Shown: positions 11,088 to 24,046 of the stretch, piece after piece
Layout: each line of letters starts with the position of its first letter
How positions within the stretch are numbered: the first letter of the stretch is position 1
Assembly: GCA_002794735.1 (NCBI GenBank)
Contig: NBAZ01000014.1
Span: 124,001 to 188,000, forward strand
From: Pyrrhoderma lamaoense
Lineage: Eukaryota > Basidiomycota > Agaricomycetes > Hymenochaetales > Hymenochaetaceae
DNA length: 64,000 nucleotides
Direction: 5' to 3'
The notes under the pieces: model-generated
The model's input: only the letters and a program-made list of their open reading frames with translations
What the model was told of the DNA's origin: nothing
Databases searched by the model: none
Translations under genes and position numbers: made by a program

Positions 11088-14000
11088 ATGGGTCACAACT
11101 TACGGGCGAGAGCATCGGCCAGACCAAAGAAGCGTGCAAAAGTATCTCACAACGCAAAAGATACTGATACCAATGCAGAAATTCATGTACCAAAAACTCA
11201 AGAACAGAAGGAAGAAGATCGTCGGAAGAAACTCCGTCAGGAGGTAAGTATACTTATGCAGTCATCTCTTCACTTCACAATTACTTACGTATGATTCTCA
11301 ATTTCGGTCGCAGCTGTTAGAGCAACAAGATTCGAAAGTCTCATCAAAGAAGAGGCGGAGACTGGAGAAATACATTGTAAGTTTCACATTTTATATAATT
11401 GTTCTCAAGGTACTAAATCTATATGTTTGTAGGATAAAAAATTAAAGAAGGAAGAGCGAGTCCAATTGTTTGAAAAACTCGCGTATGTTATTCGTAAATC
11501 AACTTCACTTGCATAGATAAACTCATCCTCCTTACAGGCAGTCACAGGCCCAGCTCCCGAGCATACTACATCTTCAGCCTTCTTCTACTCTTGGTTCTCG
11601 AAAAGCTCGGACTAATGAAGAAATATTCGCAAAAAGAGAAGACAAGGAAGTTAGACGGGTGATGGAGGGGAGAACGAAAGGGAAAAGAAGGAGACGAGGA
11701 TTATATGATGATGTAGATGATGTAGATGATGATGTTAGTGAGGAAGAAAGTGACGAGGTAGCCTCGGAGACAGACACAAAAGACGGAAGGAAATCTATAC
11801 TCAAACTGACACCTAAAAACCTGAAACAACTTGGAAGTACAGATGTGACTCCTATAGTTGTTGCTGACGAAGAGCCAGACGACACGAATTCAAATGTCTC
11901 CTCCGTACAGAAAGTTCAAGTCATCACCGATGTTTGCAGTGGTCTACGACGTAATGCCGATGGTAGTATCCAGGCTCCAAAGGTTGTCAAGAGGAAACCA
12001 AAAGGATCCCGAGTATGTATTCTTGATTTTCTTCAACCGTTTTTTTCAATATTCATCGTTTTCAAAGACGTTATTCAAACGGTGGGGAGGACGAAAGCGT
12101 GAAATAGAAGAAGTGGAAAGCGAAACTTCATTTGACAGCTCAGATTCAGATATGGACTCCCCTGATGAGGCAGAAGAGGACAACGAGGTGGGTAGCGAGG
12201 ACTCTGCAGAAGAATCTGAGGGAGCCTTTGATACGGAGTCTGAAACTCATGAAGGGAATGAAGGAGAAGAAGACGAAGAGGAGGAGGAGGACGGGAGTGA
12301 TGTGTCTGTACCCCAAAACGAAAACGCATAGGATTCAAAGACTGGGCATTACAACAAGTAAGCGTTGCGAAAGGCTATGTCGCTCCAGTAGAGTATGAAG
12401 GGAGAATACTAGTCTCATTACCGAAATCAGAAGGGAAGAGGGTAGGCAACGCTGAAACGAGTAAAATGCGCGGACCTTTGGGAGAGGATATACATCTTCC
12501 AGAAACTTCACTAGCTGAACAAATGAAACCTGTCTCTAGTGACGCTCCCGATAATAACTCTTCCGGTTCAGCGAATCAGCCCAAAGCACCAATTAAATTC
12601 GTCTCCGTCAAGAGACCCGATGATATTCAAGCGTCTCGGCTAAACCTTCCAATTCTGGCTGAAGAGCAGACTATCGTCGAAACTTTACGACTAAATCCTG
12701 TAACCATCTTATGTGGTGAGACAGGTAGTGGTAAAACGACGCAAGTACCACAGTTTTTATATGAAGCGGGATTTGGCTGCGCTGGCAGTGGTTTGTCTTT
12801 TTATGTTGTTATAAGTATATCATCGATATTAATTCAATTTGGTATAGAAAACCCAGGGATGATTGGTATAACTCAACCAAGGCGTGTAGCCGCTATGTCA
12901 ATGGCGGCTCGTGTGGGACATGAACTTCAGCTCTCTTCTTCCCAAGTTGCTTATCAAGTCCGTTATGATGCAACTACTTCACCCTCAACTGTCATTAAGT
13001 TTATGACTGATGGTGTACTGCTTCGTGAACTTGCTTCTGACTTTACGCTAAGCAAATACTCGGTAATCATTGTTGATGAAGCGCACGAACGTAGTGTCAA
13101 CACTGATATCTTGATTGGGACACTAAGTAGGGTAGTTCGTTTGCGTGAAGAGTTATGGAAGGATGGAAATGAGGGGCGAAGGTAACTAATCTTTCTCTCT
13201 TTCAAAAAATCATCTTATCATCCTTTGTTACAGCCACTTCGATTAATCATAATGTCTGCAACACTGCGAGTTGCGGACTTTGCTGAAAACCCAACATTGT
13301 TTACTAAACCGCCACCAGTAATCAGTGTTGACGCTCGGCAACATCCAGTAGCTATCCATTTCTCTCGGAGGACTTATCCTGACTATGTTTCCGAAGCAAT
13401 CAAAAAAGCAAGCAAAATCCATGCTCGTTTACCTCCTGGTGGTATTCTTATTTTCATGACTGGGCAAAACGAAATCACTGGAATCTGTAGGAAACTAAGA
13501 TCACGATATGGAAAGGAGGCTATTACGGCACGTAGAAGACGTCAAAAGGAAAATACAGGTACCATGAAGGAAGATCAAGAAGATAATCCATCAGAATTAA
13601 CTAAAGTATCTCCAGCTCTAGGTATGTGCTCTTCAATTAAATCCTAAAGTTATGAATATTGATATATCACTCAGCGGATGTTGAGATCGAGGAAATCGAA
13701 CTTGGCAACTTTGCAAGAAGACGCTGAAATAAGTGATGATGACGGTGCACCTCGAGACCTTGATCCTGAGGCTTTGGATACCGACGAAGAAGAAGAGGAA
13801 AATCGGGAATTGGGCATCAATCTTGAGGAGAGTGACGGTAGGCCTTGAAAGTTCTATGTAAAACCGATAGGCTGGTTAATCTTGATTGGTATACAGTGCC
13901 TATGCATTTACTCCCACTGTACTCTATATTACCTACCGAGGAACAAATGAAGGTTTTCCAATGTCCACCTCCAAATACACGATTAGTAGTGGTCGCAACA

Positions 14001-15646
14001 AACGTTGCAGAAACATCCTTAACAATACCTGGTATCCGATATGTTATAGACTGCGGACGAGCCAAAGAGGTTGGTTTTTGAGTATATCTTCGCGCATTTC
14101 CGTATATTTACCTTCCAACAGAGGTGTTATGACTTAGCTTCGGGTGTCCAATCATTCAGAGTCAACTGGATATCAAAGGCATCCGCCAATCAACGAGCTG
14201 GTCGTGCTGGGCGTACAGGGCCGGGTCATTGCTATCGTCTATACTCTTCTGCGCTTTTTGAACATCACTTTGAAAATTTTCTCGACCGGAGATACTTCAG
14301 ATGCCTATAGAAGGCGTTGTTCTTCAGATGAAGAGTATGAATATCGACACCGTGACAAAATTCCCATTCCCAACCCCTCCAGATAGAAATTCTCTGCAAA
14401 AAGCGGAGATTCTTCTCACTCGGTTAGGTGCCTTGAAGCCAGGAAATATCCTAACTCACTCTATTGGCCCTTCTTCAGATGGTCCCATCACTGATCTAGG
14501 TAAAGCCATGGCTCTCTTCCCTTTATCTCCTCGATTTGCAAGGATGATTGTCAGTGGGCGACAACATGGATGCATGCCCTATGTAATCGCAATTGTGGCG
14601 GCTCTGTCAGTTGGTGACCCATTTCTTCATGAAGAAGCTCTGCAAGAGGGGAATATCTCTATTGAGGAAGAGCAGGATAAAAACGAAGAAATGTCATTGA
14701 TTAATAACGAAGAAGAAAAGAAAAAAGCTATGAATAAAATCCGTCGTCAGGCCTTCTTCAAGTCCCAACAAGTAAGTGGCGTCAGAAATAAGATCAATCT
14801 CCTTTCTTTCCTAACCTAGATTTAGGTCCACTCACGGTTGGGGAAAGGCTTGAGTGATGTTTTTCGACTTCTCTCAGTGGTCGGTGCATATGAGTTCGCA
14901 GGTGGGGGTCAAAAATTCTGCCGTGAACACTTCGTAAGAGCTAAGGTATATCCACTTCTTCTTTCTTACAGTCTCCCTGTTAATCCCCAAAACATAGGCA
15001 ATGGAGGAGATCCACAAGTTACGGGCTCAAATCAGTAGTATTGCATCAACCAATTTCCCCGGGCTAGAAACAGGGATCTCAAAGAGCTTCACACCTCCCA
15101 GTGAACTTCAAGTTAGTATATAAATATTACAAACCAAACTAATCTGATACTTATGAGGTTTTCAACTCGTAGATCAAGGTCCTACGCCAATTACTTTGTT
15201 CTGCATTTATTGACCAGGTAGCTGTACGAAAGGACCTTGTTCAGAGTACCTCGAAGACCGGTAATAAGTATGCGACGTGCAGAGGAATCCCATATCGGGC
15301 CCTTGGAGTTTCTGATGACGCCTTCGTCCACCCTAGTTCTGTTCTACATAATAAGTCACCACCGGACTATATTGTCTTCCAAGAGGCCGTCCGGTCAAAT
15401 CAACTATGGTTGAAAAGTGTGTACTACCTTAGACATCTGATAGCATTTCCACTTACTAATTGGCTAATGACTATCTGTTCAGATCTTACCGTCGTCAATC
15501 CCACTTGGTTATCCTCTTTCGGAAAGGGTTCAATCTGCACATTCAGCAAACCAGAAAAAAATACGGTGGGAGAACTAATGGTTATCCCACGTTTCGGTCC
15601 AGATAGCTGGGAGCTCCCTGCAATCAAAGCATCTACTATCTCCTAG
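11088..15646 (+). CDS. DEAH-box RNA helicase DHR1/ECM16 (DHX37), ribosome biogenesis
   Basis: Nucleolar helicase that releases U3 snoRNA during 40S subunit maturation. About 14 exons, roughly 1,260 aa. Start [18 protein letters not shown]; the [15 protein letters not shown] block and long acidic tracts (11,660-12,300) are typical of the N-terminus. Motor motifs in order: [10 protein letters not shown] (Walker A), [23 protein letters not shown] in [41 protein letters not shown], and [12 protein letters not shown]. The C-terminal [11 protein letters not shown] lies past the last intron (15417-15482). The frame as given breaks at about 12311 (CCCC), 13173-13176 (GGGG) and 14277-14280 (TTTT). One extra base in each run restores the family sequence, giving [16 protein letters not shown] and [15 protein letters not shown] at the last two. 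At about 13711 either an extra T or a different acceptor is needed. I treat these as probable consensus errors, not a pseudogene. It converges with SEN1. Confidence 0.88.
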
Positions 15647-15857
15647 AGCTAGTTACTATACTGACTGTATGACCTGGCCTCAAACTATTATTATTATTAA
15701 ACCATAAAATTTGTACTACTACACCGATTATACAGATTGCCTTATTGTTACAATTGTGTTGTTAAAGATAGCAAAAATAGATACCATAATTGCATGTTTA
15801 TATAATCCGAAAAAATCCACTGAGCTTCATAAGATGAGCATGAAAAATAATAAGCAG

Positions 15858-18800
15858 TCAACGTTTTATAAATAGATTACTAGCATTTTTTTTACGTCTC
15901 TTGAAGGCTTCTAGTTCTCTGGCGGCCCGATCAGGTGCTATGTCCTGAGAATTATCATTGGCAACTGGTACAAGATTACCAGTCTTTATTATTGAACTCA
16001 TTCCAGCTTCTGATCCGATACCTGAGGGTATTTCTCTTTCAGTTGGTGGAGGGCGGCCCCGTTGAGGACCATCGAAAGGCCGTTTTACTCCTACTTTCGC
16101 TTCTGATGCAACTTGACTATCCGATTTTATGCCATTACTCAGGGGCGTTAATTCAAGAGGCAACTTTCTTGAAGTAACTCCCTTAGGTAGTTTCTTTACA
16201 TTCTTCGGCGAAAAAAGATCAGGAGGGGGAACATCCACCGTAACGTTATTAGTATTTTGCTTTTGTTTCTTTGGCTTAGGTTCTGATGACTCCGTAGGGG
16301 GTGTTGCCTGAGGAGCCTTAAACCCTCCAACAAAGTAAGGGGAAGACTGAAAACATGATAAATACAATTGGACGTCTTCTTACGATTACTCCTACTCACT
16401 AATTCAACGAAGCATTGACGGGAGCGAGCATCTTCAATTATACTTTTCCACGTTTCATTGCTCCGCTCTAGAGTAGGACCGTGCCCTACGATATAAAGAG
16501 ATGATCTTGATCGGGTAATAGCAACGTTCATCCTGCGGATATCTACCAACATAATAAAATCGACATCGTCAAACAAGAATATGTAAAAACTGACGTCATA
16601 CCTGCCAAGAAACCAATCGAACTCAAGGAAGTGCCTGCTCGCACACAAGACAGTATAATGATGTCTTTTTCCTGACCTTGGAATCCATCAACCGTGTTAA
16701 AGTCGATCCTTCCAACGATGTCTCGTCCGTACTTTGAACGAAAAGCTGCCCGAAATTCCTGAACTTGAGCACGATACATAGACACTATTCCGATGCGATA
16801 GTCAAATATCACAGAGGGGAACTGGCTCCTGATACGACCATAAAGAGCAAGGACGGCATTGATTTCTTCACGATTTATCAAAGAGTGCCCAACTCTTGAA
16901 GCCTCTTCCCGTCCCTGAGTAACACTGAAGAATTTATATACCCCAAATCTAGGATCAGCATGCCATGGTTGTTCTGTCTTTTTGTCCATTTCCGGACCAT
17001 CATGCAGACGTCCGTCGTAGAATACCTTCGATGGAAGCTGGCTTATCATTGGATGCATACGGTATTGGATGCTAGAAGGATATAGTATCAGATGAATCGT
17101 AAATTGAACTAAATACAGCCAGAACTGACCTCAATAGGTGTACCGCTTGAGGCCGTTGCTTCATCATACGAACGAACAATGACTGATCATATCCCCACTT
17201 TGATGCCTCGGGCGACAAAACGGTAGGAGGTAACTGTTGTGGATCTAAAAAACGATGAGCACTAGATCCAGTATTAGAAATAGGGCTTACAAACCTCCTA
17301 CCATGATACATTGTGTGCATCTATATTTAAGAGGTATGAGTGAACTTAATTCTATGGATTGGGCTGCTTCGTCAATGATGATCATTCCAAAGTCAAGAGG
17401 TTCAAGTTGCTCATGACCAGAACCGGAAAGCGTAGAACAAATTATATCAGCGTCCGATAGGATCTCAAACCTCATCTTTCGCCGGACTGCATCTAAGCCT
17501 CGGCTTTGTTGTCTTTGTTCGTCCCGCATGTTGTTCAGCTTTTGAGAAAGCGCGAGTCTCTTTGCGTTCAAACTTTTGATTTCGTTCTCTAGTGCCAGCA
17601 CTCGTAATCCATTGTTTGCAACTGCTTTGATTTCATCGAATTTCTTCTGACGTTCAGCTTTTACTTCGTTCAGTTGTATACGGAGAGCGTTAAGCTCGGC
17701 TGACCCATCCTCCTTATTCTCAACTCCTTGTTCTTCAAGCTTGGATGACACTAGCCAATCCAGCGAAGCTTCCTTGACGCTGACATTGATTGATGCATCA
17801 GCGCCGACTCTGACAACTTTCGGAGTAAGGCGTTGGCCGTCGGAACCTCGTACTCCTTGAACTAGTCGTTTCGTGACTTCATCAATCGCCGCATTACTAG
17901 GGGCACATATGAGAATTTTTTGCACTGGCATCTTCTGTTGGGTAGTTATTTCAGCTCGACCAGGGGCTCCAATAGGTGTTGGTTTTGCCCGTCGAGAAGA
18001 AAGGAAAGCTCCAACCAAACCACAAATGGTCCAAGTCTTCCCCGTTCCGGGAGGTCTATACGAAAGTTAGCTTTTCACATCTAACTATGAAGAGAAAAGC
18101 TCACCCTTGAATAAGCGTAAAGCCTTTCGTTTTCATTGCTGATAGTATCGCCTTCGCTTGAGGTTCGTTGACTTGGTAAGCAGTCATGGCTTGTTGAATG
18201 TCTGATGAAGCAGCAACGAATGGGTCCGATAGTCTAGGGCGCAGTATCATATCAGCCATATCATAGTAGGGAAGTGCTGTAAGGGCTGCAAATTCTCTAT
18301 GCAAGGTAGTAAGACTAGATAAAGAGCCTAATCAGTATTAAAAACTTGATAACTATCACAATAGAAGTACCTGAATACTGAAGTTAAGCGCCACTCCGTA
18401 TTGATAAAGAGACCAGGATCTTTGTCCAGGGCTTCAGTATGATACCTTAAACCGATCTCAATCTGACTTGGATTTTTATTAAACCCAAGAACTTTCGCCA
18501 TTATACTTGTCTTCTCTGTCTTATGACGAAGTAGAACTATATCAACTTCAGGTGTAAGTCTCCAATCCGGTCTGACTATATCCATCACAACAGCCTCTAG
18601 TTCAGTCCACTGATCCACCGTAGCTCGGGAAGAGATTTTGCAAACGTAGGTCTCTGGAGATGTTTCTTCCTTCGACTTTACCAATTGTGCCCAACATTCC
18701 AGCATCAACAACGGCTGGAATATATCTAAGTATTCTTTATGACTACCAAATGTGTCAGGGACATTTCGGAGATTGAGCCTGGAATCTTTGATAGGGGGAA

Positions 18801-21800
18801 GGAACCTTCATAGTCGTAATTCCATGATAGAATCATCCGGTGGAGAGGAGTTATGTCGGGTCTGAGTCGCATAGCGGTTCGACGAGCTTCCTCGAACATT
18901 TTCAGCCGCTCCAATGCGTTATTGCGAGCAGACAAGTTCGGATCTTCGATTAGTATGGCCTTCCTCCGTTCTGTAGTCCGCTTAGACTCTTTTTTCAAGA
19001 CCTCTTTCTTTTTTTCACGCAACTTCTGAGCTTCTTCACGCTTTCTTTGCAAGTTTGCGAGACTAGCCAGCCCACGATTCCCATCGGAGTCCTCAGATTC
19101 AGAGCTTGAAGAAGAACTGGATTCTGAAGCACTCGTAGTGGTCGGAGCTGATTTAGTGCTAGCATTATAGGCTCCTTCGAATCTTGGTCCTATACGTTTA
19201 TACTTCGAGTTGCCCATTTTCTTTTGATATTCGTGTACAGATTTCCCTGTACTAAATTTTGTTTGTTTTGAGCTCTTCGCAGCCCCCCTCGAGAGTTCGA
19301 AAATAGGCTCCTTCGGGTGTTTCGTGACACGGGAACTCTTTATCTGAGTGATTTCCGACTCGGAGGAGGAACTAATCTCTATCGCAGTCTCCTTTTTCGC
19401 CCTTTTGCTTTTAGGAAGGACCAGGTCATCATTACTCTCTCCGTTCTCCTCGAAATTGGCCAGAACAAGTTCGAGCTCAGATAAGTCAGACCTACTCAGA
19501 TACGAGACACGTTTAGTATCATCCGATCGTAAAATGGTTGAGACAAATTTCTTTAATTTTGTAAGTGAATCGGGGGATGGTTTCATATCTGTCTCGTGAA
19601 AACATTGAAGAAGAGCCTTTAGAAGTGCAAATGATTGATAGAGAAGTTCCATATCGGTCAATCGCAGCCAAGCAGTCAGCTCGTATAGAATGCTTTGAAG
19701 ATCGCCCACCATCCCTTTTCCTTCAACCGATATCTTGCGAGGAGAAAACATGCCGCCTTGAATCCTTGTTTCTTCAGATAGAACAGTTTCAAAAGATCTG
19801 CGCCTATCCAGAAGATCACGAGCAAATATCAATGCATCCCTCATCCATTCCGTCATCGTTTTGTTATCGAAGTAAATGGACCATTTTGGTGTTCTCTTGA
19901 AAATGACAGAAATAGCTTGTGTCATAGCCTTCCATAGCTTAGGAATAGCTACTTTCAGAGCGAAGTCGTCTGTCGAGCTCTTCTTCATAAATGACGTGTC
20001 ATGTAGAAGACCCCCGGGAGAATTTCCCAAAACTTCAATAACATCTGTCAGGCAGCGCACCAACGCTTTTGAAACGCTGCATGCTTCCAGGGCATTCGAC
20101 GCATAAGCACTAAACTGTTCAATATATTCACGTAGACCCTGGAACGATGAAGTAGGGGTTTCCTTCATAATTTCCCTGAAGCAATCAGAACGCACATCCA
20201 CATCGAAAGTCTGGCTGATATATGTTCGCGCCACAGTGTTCAAACTTTCAACCGGAGAAAGCATCATAAAAACAAGGTACTTCCCAAGTTCACTCTGTCT
20301 GATTGCATCCAATAGAGTGGAGGCCCCAATATGCGCCGCAAATTTCAAAACGCAGTCCGAAAGCCCACTACGCATAGTATCCAGTGAGTTATTGACTTGA
20401 TCAATTGACTTTTCTAGCAGATCTAAAAGAGACTGTGGGGGCTTGCTTTTCAAGGATTCATGATGATTCCAGACGGGTCGTGAAATAGTTCGTTTATTCA
20501 ATCTGTCTAGCATCGCAGTTTTCGCCAAGATCTCGAAAAGCATGATAATCCCGTCCACGTGCTTTACGGATAAGCTCGAATACACCTTCTGCCAATTTTG
20601 AAGTCGGAGATTAGGGAGGATCACTGTAGCATCTTCTTGGGTAAACACCAAGCCATTACTCATGATACGAAGATAAGCTTTCTTTAGTTTGTCTACATCC
20701 TCATTTAATATGGTCCTTAATAAGAGAATCGTTTTTTGGCGCGCCATTTTCCAATCCGGTTTGGCGTAGTCATCAGCCAATGCCATATTCATAATCAAAT
20801 CAAAGTGAATGTCAACGATATTAGTGATCGCTTGCCTGTGCAAAGCCGACTTTATATTATTAGCTTTCGTAATCGCAGCGTTTACAACCTACAGTTTGAG
20901 ATTATTCAGTAGTGAGGCGATCTTATAAAATATGATGTCACCTACATGAGCTGCAACACCCATTATCATGGATCGTTTGTCCTGGAATCGTTCATGCTGA
21001 AGGTCATTACAGAAAAAGGCCATAAAACGAGCCAAAATTTTTTCAAATATTTGCATATCCCACACACTAAGCAGAAATACTGAGAATATGGACAACGACC
21101 ACGGACTCTCTTTTTGAGACTCAGATGAAAGGATTAAATCGAGATAGCTCGGGTTATCCTTGATGGAGTCGAACACGATTTGGGGATATTCAGCACTTTC
21201 TCCCTCCCATATGTCCTTTGATAGCTTTCTCAGGAGTTCTAACATACAGCGTAGGACTTCCGGGAAGTCTATGTTCGAATTCGTAATGAGGAAAAGAATA
21301 CCATTGAGTATTATGAAATAGACATACGTATGTCATTGTCATGCAAGTGGCTGATCACAACACTGTGCAGCCTTTGACTTTTAATGACCTGGTTAGACAT
21401 ATTGTGTGATAAGACACGTAAACTGTTCCAGAGTGTCGCTTGCGATTCGGTAAAGGGAAATTCTGAAGATAGTTTTTGAAGCATAGGACTACTTGGAATC
21501 GCTAGGCCATCAATTCTATGTAGTATTAGCCGTAGGGAAAGTTCATGGCAGGTAGAGATATTTTCCTGGGTTGTCGTTTCCGCTTTATTGATGTGGCCGA
21601 ATGCCCAACTTCGAATGTTTTGGTTCTTATGTGTAGCCAAAAGTAGATATCCTACAGGAATAGGGTTCATTGGCCAGTCGATACTACGCTCAAAAGACTG
21701 CTGAGAGGATAGCAGTTTTAAGACTAAATTGTCTGAGAAAATGCCAATTTTCGATAATAGATGATACATAAGATACGAAGGTATGTCCGCAAAAGAACTG

Positions 21801-22370
21801 CCCGCTTCCGCAGTGATCCCTGCTTTAACAAGCGACTCGACTATGTATTTAACTTCAAAATCCTCGAAGTTGGCCCAGAATCTCTCGAGGACATAATCGG
21901 GGAATGCACCAAAGTACCTAACAATGACCTTAATTGAGCAAAGCAAACAGGCACATCATGAACACAACTTACGTAGTCCGTGAGGTTTTCTTCACCTCGT
22001 CCATAATATGGATGCACTCAGGGCATTTCCAAACACACAACAGCTTGGTTCTCCACTGCTCTACTTTTTCATTATTATATGCATGCAAACGTAAAAGGAA
22101 CGAAGCAAGCTCTCGGGTGATCGAATCAGCTCGTGAGCAAAACCAGTGTAACGAACCATCCTTTGCGACGTTAGTTTTCATTAGTCGACTATGTAAGGGT
22201 ACCAGGTCTTTGTCCGACGTATCTGCCGTCCCAGTGGGGTGATCGCGAAACCTTTCCAGTACACGAACGATTTCATCATCTTGTTTAGCACTCCCGGGTT
22301 CGGTGGCATAACTATAACCATTGAGAGGAGAATAACGGCCCATGGGCCATGATTTGTAAGAATGACACAT
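15858..22370 (-). CDS. SEN1: SEN1-type superfamily 1 RNA/DNA helicase
   Basis: Nuclear helicase that resolves R-loops and terminates noncoding Pol II transcription (yeast Sen1, human senataxin). Roughly 1,950 aa. A long helical N-terminal half runs 22370-18800: exons 22370-21973, 21917-21328, 21268-20946, then 20888 onward, with a Ser/acidic linker near 19,100-19,400. The SF1 motor follows: LPDTF-like block, MLECWAQL, GPPGTGKTWT (Walker A, split by an intron at 18,060-18,100), ILICAPSNAAIDEV, IIIDEAAQS, VGDPQQLPPTV, IQYRMHP, VDGFQGQEKD, and RRMNVAITRSRSSLYIVG. A basic tail ends FKRRKKNASNLFIKR. The frame breaks once, just before VPDTFGSHKEYLD; a sixth G in the plus-strand run 18794-18798 repairs it. 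The start at 22370 is the first in-frame ATG; 22343 is an alternative. It diverges from translin. Confidence 0.88.
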
Positions 22371-22646
22371 ATGTCAGTTCATTGTTGAAAACTCACTCTG
22401 CACCTGTAGCTGATATCTCTTCCGCGTGGAACGTAGTGAAAACCCACTTGAAAATGTGCTTCCTTGGGATCTTCACGGACCACGGGACGATCGTGTGTAA
22501 TAACGCGACGCGTTGAAGCCGCGTCCTATATTTGGCTGAGCGCAACTGTATTGCGCTACTACAAGTCACGTTCTGGCAGCATATGCATATAACTATAGCG
22601 TTTTAGGTGCAGAGAAATGTACGCTTCTTAATCAACTACCACCACT
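22371..22646. promoter_or_regulatory. divergent intergenic region (SEN1 / translin)
   Basis: These 276 bp between outward-facing start codons should hold both promoters. The middle (about 22480-22530) is locally GC-richer, with several CG dinucleotides, than its surroundings. No defined element was recognised. Confidence 0.45.
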
Positions 22647-23740
22647 ATGGATACTGCGGATTTTAGCATCCTTAACGAGCTTCTAGACCGCGACATTGAA
22701 ATCCGTGAAGTGAGCCAAGATACTGAAACATAGTAAAGAATGCAGCTGACTCCCTTCTCCGTTTTCACTGGTCTTCCTGAGCTAGAAAATTAAGGATTGT
22801 GTCCAAGACTTTGAGAAGAAGACGCGATCAGTGATAGGCGCTTTGAGCAAGATACATGGCACGCCTTCTGGCTCTAGTAAGAACTATCAGTTCATATTAT
22901 ATACCCCCTTCTGAACAAGTCGAACACTCAGTACCCGCCTTGGTAGATGGTGCAAAGCCCATGCTCAAGGATTGCTCCGAGTCGATAGAAAACTTAGCTA
23001 ATGTGATACCTGCTTATGAATGTTCGTGACTCTAGAAGTAAATATGATCCAGTTCTGATACTCCAAAACTCTAGATTGGAGGTATTATAGTCATTGGTCC
23101 AATACTCTCAAGTCTGCAGTATTCGCTGCAGTTCTCATTGAATATCTGTCAAGTGGTAAGCTACTGTCGCAAACCGGAGCGGCGGAAACGTTAGGATGTA
23201 AGCCATTCATCACTTGCCAGTCTCGTTCTTGCTTACGCTCATTAGTTAAGGATGAATGGAATACTAAGATATTCATACAGGCTGAGGACTATCTACATGG
23301 TTTGATCAGTTTGTCGAATGAGCTGGTAAGTTCTATCCTCAGTGAAATTGGTTCAAATTCAATAAAACTGTATTGGCACAGTCGCGATGGGCGGTAAACG
23401 CAGTCACCCTGGGGGATTTTGAGCGTCCCATTAAAATAAGTCTATTTGTGAAGGATCTTTTTTCTGGGTTCTCCATGGTATTGTATTTGTCTACTAGAAA
23501 TCGCCGAAACATTCATTTACTGATCGTATCCGCAGCTCAATCTCAAAAATGATCTCCTTCGTAAACGTTTCGACAGTCTCAAATACGATGTGAAAAAGAT
23601 TGAAGAAGGTAAGAGAACCGTAATTTTGTATTATGATATTTCTAAACAACCCTAAACTAGTTGTATATGATGTTTCGCTTCGAAAACTAGCTGATCCCTA
23701 TAAAGTGGCTAATGTTCCAAAATCTGAGATCACACTATAG
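22647..23740 (+). CDS. translin, single-strand nucleic acid-binding protein
   Basis: Translin forms rings alone or with TRAX (C3PO nuclease) that bind and process small RNAs. All introns are short and the exons join without frame problems. It starts MDTADFSILNELLDRDIEIRE, then KIKDCVQDFEKKTR, YWRYYSHWSNTLKSAVF, AEDYLHGLISLSNEL, SRWAVNAVTLGDFERP, and the most diagnostic stretch LNLKNDLLRKRFDSLKYDVK, then KIEEVVYDVSLRKL. The length of about 230 aa matches the family. The partner TRAX is not in this window. It sits head-to-head with SEN1 and upstream of SGF29 on the same strand. Confidence 0.92.
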
Positions 23741-24046
23741 AAATACTGTATCAAGTACCATTGAGCCGCATGATGCGATTTCTTCTTTTCATTCATCATA
23801 TTGTCTATCACTAGTATACAACCGCCGTCCTATCCTTAGTCATTGCTAACAATAAGCAATTCTTGAGCTTTGCTACGTTATATTGGCTGAAGGCGTGGGA
23901 ATACAGTCGGATAGAGCCGAATAGTGTTTGCCTTTCAAGCATCGCATTATTACTCACCTGTACACCTACGTCACTCCATCCATACTATTTGTCTCCATCC
24001 TTAGTTTTCTTGTTTTATATCTACTTGATACTCAAAGCAAGGTTAA

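Noticed and set aside
12191..12331. 141-nt intron in DHR1 that would avoid the first frame break
   Set aside because: It would remove a long acidic open stretch typical of the family and is more than twice the usual intron length; one extra C is simpler.
20889..20945. Stop codon interrupting the SEN1 N-terminal region
   Set aside because: It is the last codon of a 57-nt intron (GTAGGT to CTGTAG); the flanking exons join in phase.
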